A stretch of 23,530 nt of DNA from Porphyromonadaceae bacterium UBA7572 (GTDB lineage Bacteria; Bacteroidota; Bacteroidia; Bacteroidales; Muribaculaceae). A program made the position numbers and the translations under genes. This document shows, piece after piece, positions 21,568 to 23,530 of the stretch (its first letter is position 1; each line of letters opens with the position of its first letter). Under the pieces are notes generated by a model. The model made no database searches. It was given only the letters and a program-made list of their open reading frames with translations, and was not told the origin of the DNA. Where the stretch lies: the NCBI GenBank assembly GCA_002476625.1, contig DLLC01000028.1, positions 1-23,530 on the forward strand, in the 5' to 3' direction.

Positions 21568-23530
21568 ATGCGATATAAGGCAATACTACTACTCGTATCT
21601 TTTCTTGCGTTTGCCACAGGTGCCAGCGCGCAGGAAACACGCACAGTGAACGACACCATCTACTATCCGAAAGTGGTGTTCTCTGGGCATCACCCCAAAT
21701 ATGAAATTGCGGGGATTAAGGTTACTGGAGCTGACAACTATGAAGACTACATCATCATTGGCTATTCGGGGCTTTCTATTGGTCAGCGCGTGGAAATCCC
21801 AGGCGATGACATCAAGAACGCTGCCAAACGCTTCTGGCGTCAGGGCCTTTTCTCGAAAGTGCAAATCAAGGTGGAAAAGGTGTATGCCGACAAGGTATGG
21901 CTTGAATTTGACCTCCAGCAGCAGCCTCGTATCTCGCAGGTGAACTATGTGGGCATGAAAAGCGGAGAGAAGAAGGACGTGAGCGAGCGTCTGGGTCTTT
22001 CTCCCGGCAACCAGATGACACCTAACATTGCCGACCGTGTGAAAATCATCGTCCAGAAGTATTTTGCCGACAAGGGCTTTGAAAAGGCCACCGTGGAGGT
22101 GCTCCAGAAGGAAGACCTCAGCAAGAAAAACGAGGTGATCGTCGACATTGTGGTAGACAAGCACTCGAAGATAGGGGTGCATAAAATCTACATTGAAGGC
22201 AATGAGGTGCTCAGCGATGGCAAAATCAAGGGCGCTATGAAGAAAACCAACGAGACGGGCTTCTTCAACTTTAAAAAGTGGTTCAGCCAGAAGAAGTTTG
22301 TAAACACCGACTACGAGGAAGATAAAAATCGCATCATCGAAAAGTATAACGAGCTCGGCTACCGCGATGCGCGCATCGTGAGCGACAGCGTGGTCACATA
22401 CAACGACAAGAAAGTGGATGTGCACTTGCGTGTGGACGAGGGCAAGAAATACTATATCTCCGGCATCAACTGGGTGGGCAACACCGTATATCCTACCGAA
22501 TTCCTCGACAATGTGCTGGGCATGGAAAAGGGACAGGTGTATAACCAGAAGAAGCTCAATAAGCGCCTCAGCACCGACGACGACGCTGTGTCGAACCTCT
22601 ACCTTGACAAAGGCTACCTCTTTGCACAGATTGTGCCAGTGGAAACACATGTGGAAGGCGACTCCATTTCGCTTGAAATGCGCTTGTTTGAAGGCAAGCG
22701 CGCCACCATCAACCGTGTGGTGATCAATGGCAATGACCGCCTTTACGAGAAAGTGATACGCCGCGAGCTTCGTGTTCGCCCAGGCGATCTGTTCTCCAAG
22801 AGCGACTTGATGCGCTCAGCCCGTGAGATTGCCCAGACTGGCCACTTCGACCCTGAAAAAATGGACATACGCCCTGAGCCAAATGAAGAGAACGGAACGG
22901 TGGACATCGTGTTCGGCTTGGAGTCGAAGGCCAACGACCAAATTGAGTTCTCCGCAGGCTGGGGACAGACGGGTATCATCGGTAAGGTGAGCTTGAAGTT
23001 TACCAACTTCTCCATTCAGAACCTCTTCCACCCATCGTCGTTCAAGGGCATTATCCCGCAGGGCGAGGGCCAGACGTTCACCATCAGCGCTCAGACCAAC
23101 GCCAAATACTACCAGTCGTACAGCGTGTCGTTCCTCGACCCGTGGTTTGGAGGCAAGCGCCCTAACTCTTTGAGTGTGTCGGCATTCTACAGCCGCCAGA
23201 CAGGCATCAACTCCAGCTACTACAACACGCTTTACCAAAATGGAATGTATAACTACTACAACAACTATTATGGCCGCTACAATGGCTATGGCTATGGCAA
23301 CTACGGCTATGGAAGCAGCTACTATGAGGATGCCTACGACCCCAACAAGTATCTGCAAATGGGTGGCGTGACTATTGGCTTCGGTAAGCGCTTGAACTGG
23401 CCTGACGACTATTTCACACTCACAGCCGAACTCGGCTACCAGTGGTATAGCTTGAAAAACTGGGAATATCTCTACTATATGAACAATGGCACGTCAAACT
23501 CTCTCGTGTTTGGCTTGACCCTTGCCCGTA
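21568..23530 (+). CDS. bamA: Outer membrane assembly factor BamA (3' partial)
   Basis: Core subunit of the Bam complex, which folds outer membrane proteins. The frame stays open to the right edge (654 codons), so the end is missing. Signal peptide MRYKAILLLVSFLAFATGASAQ from the ATG at 21568; the in-frame ATG at 21550 overlaps uppS and would add MNKIDD before it. POTRA-type repeats follow (VTGADNYEDYIIIGYSGLSIGQRV, ISQVNYVGMKSG, HKIYIEGNEVLSD, ISGINWVGNTVYP, INRVVINGNDRLYEKVIRREL), then the barrel start (FSAGWGQTG, FTNFSIQNLF, FLDPWFGG). A Tyr/Asn/Gly-rich insert lies at about residues 549-590. It follows uppS closely, as in other Bacteroidales. Confidence 0.95.
   Translation, partial: MRYKAILLLVSFLAFATGASAQETRTVNDTIYYPKVVFSGHHPKYEIAGIKVTGADNYEDYIIIGYSGLSIGQRVEIPGDDIKNAAKRFWRQGLFSKVQIKVEKVYADKVWLEFDLQQQPRISQVNYVGMKSGEKKDVSERLGLSPGNQMTPNIADRVKIIVQKYFADKGFEKATVEVLQKEDLSKKNEVIVDIVVDKHSKIGVHKIYIEGNEVLSDGKIKGAMKKTNETGFFNFKKWFSQKKFVNTDYEEDKNRIIEKYNELGYRDARIVSDSVVTYNDKKVDVHLRVDEGKKYYISGINWVGNTVYPTEFLDNVLGMEKGQVYNQKKLNKRLSTDDDAVSNLYLDKGYLFAQIVPVETHVEGDSISLEMRLFEGKRATINRVVINGNDRLYEKVIRRELRVRPGDLFSKSDLMRSAREIAQTGHFDPEKMDIRPEPNEENGTVDIVFGLESKANDQIEFSAGWGQTGIIGKVSLKFTNFSIQNLFHPSSFKGIIPQGEGQTFTISAQTNAKYYQSYSVSFLDPWFGGKRPNSLSVSAFYSRQTGINSSYYNTLYQNGMYNYYNNYYGRYNGYGYGNYGYGSSYYEDAYDPNKYLQMGGVTIGFGKRLNWPDDYFTLTAELGYQWYSLKNWEYLYYMNNGTSNSLVFGLTLAR

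Noticed and set aside
21589..22650. 353-codon minus-strand frame with hydrophobic runs
   Set aside because: Antisense to bamA; the hydrophobic look comes from reverse-complemented Lys/Asp/Asn codons.
1..23530. CRISPR array, tRNA or rRNA genes
   Set aside because: No regularly spaced short repeats and no cloverleaf or rRNA-like stretch were seen on reading; a tRNA could be missed by eye, but none is apparent in the intergenic gaps.

Overview
The window looks like a Bacteroidales chromosome, probably close to Prevotellaceae or Muribaculaceae. Most strongly expressed-looking genes are preceded by the Bacteroidetes promoter (-7 box TAnnTTTG, sometimes with a -33 TTTG about 19-20 nt upstream) and not by sigma70 -35/-10 boxes. 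Shine-Dalgarno sequences are mostly absent. The gene content also fits: DUF4492-cydA-cydB, a DUF6242 lipoprotein, a DUF6089-type membrane protein, uppS and bamA, plus recX-comF and pyrE-SRPBCC. The assignment is by gene content only.

Layout. (1) 1-4387: phage remnant. A large terminase runs off the left edge and faces a convergent 805-aa propeller-like putative structural protein; no portal or capsid gene lies between them. (2) 4659-8179: core genes recX-comF (minus), divergent pyrE-SRPBCC (plus), then a patatin-like hydrolase. (3) 8166-11149: cytochrome bd oxidase operon DUF4492-cydA-cydB (minus). (4) 11252-14229: an AT-richer two-gene cassette in the same orientation, a DUF262/DUF1524 (GmrSD-like) protein and a DUF1016 (YhcG-like) PD-(D/E)XK nuclease. 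(5) 14699-16270: a secreted protein with a TonB_C-like end. (6) 16521-17181: an overlapping MNT/HEPN (MntA/HepT-type) toxin-antitoxin pair. (7) 17330-18184: prmC (minus). (8) 18563-23530: envelope cluster DUF6242 lipoprotein, DUF6089-like protein, uppS (GTG start), bamA (runs off the right edge).

The main discovery is structural. Each of the two defence-like cassettes is bracketed by a direct repeat made from the end of the core gene next to it. The promoter and first 15 codons of DUF4492 (11106-11202) recur at 14290-14386, on the far side of the DUF262/DUF1016 cassette. The last codons of prmC plus about 30 downstream bases (17302-17361) recur at 16346-16404, on the far side of the MNT/HEPN cassette. 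In both cases the core gene is intact and an orphan gene end lies on the distal side. No integrase, transposase or insertion-sequence end is visible. This suggests a common integration or duplication mechanism that rebuilds the host gene, and predicts precise loss by recombination between the repeats. In the first case the orphan copy keeps the better promoter and points into the cassette, so the defence genes may be transcribed from a captured cyd promoter.
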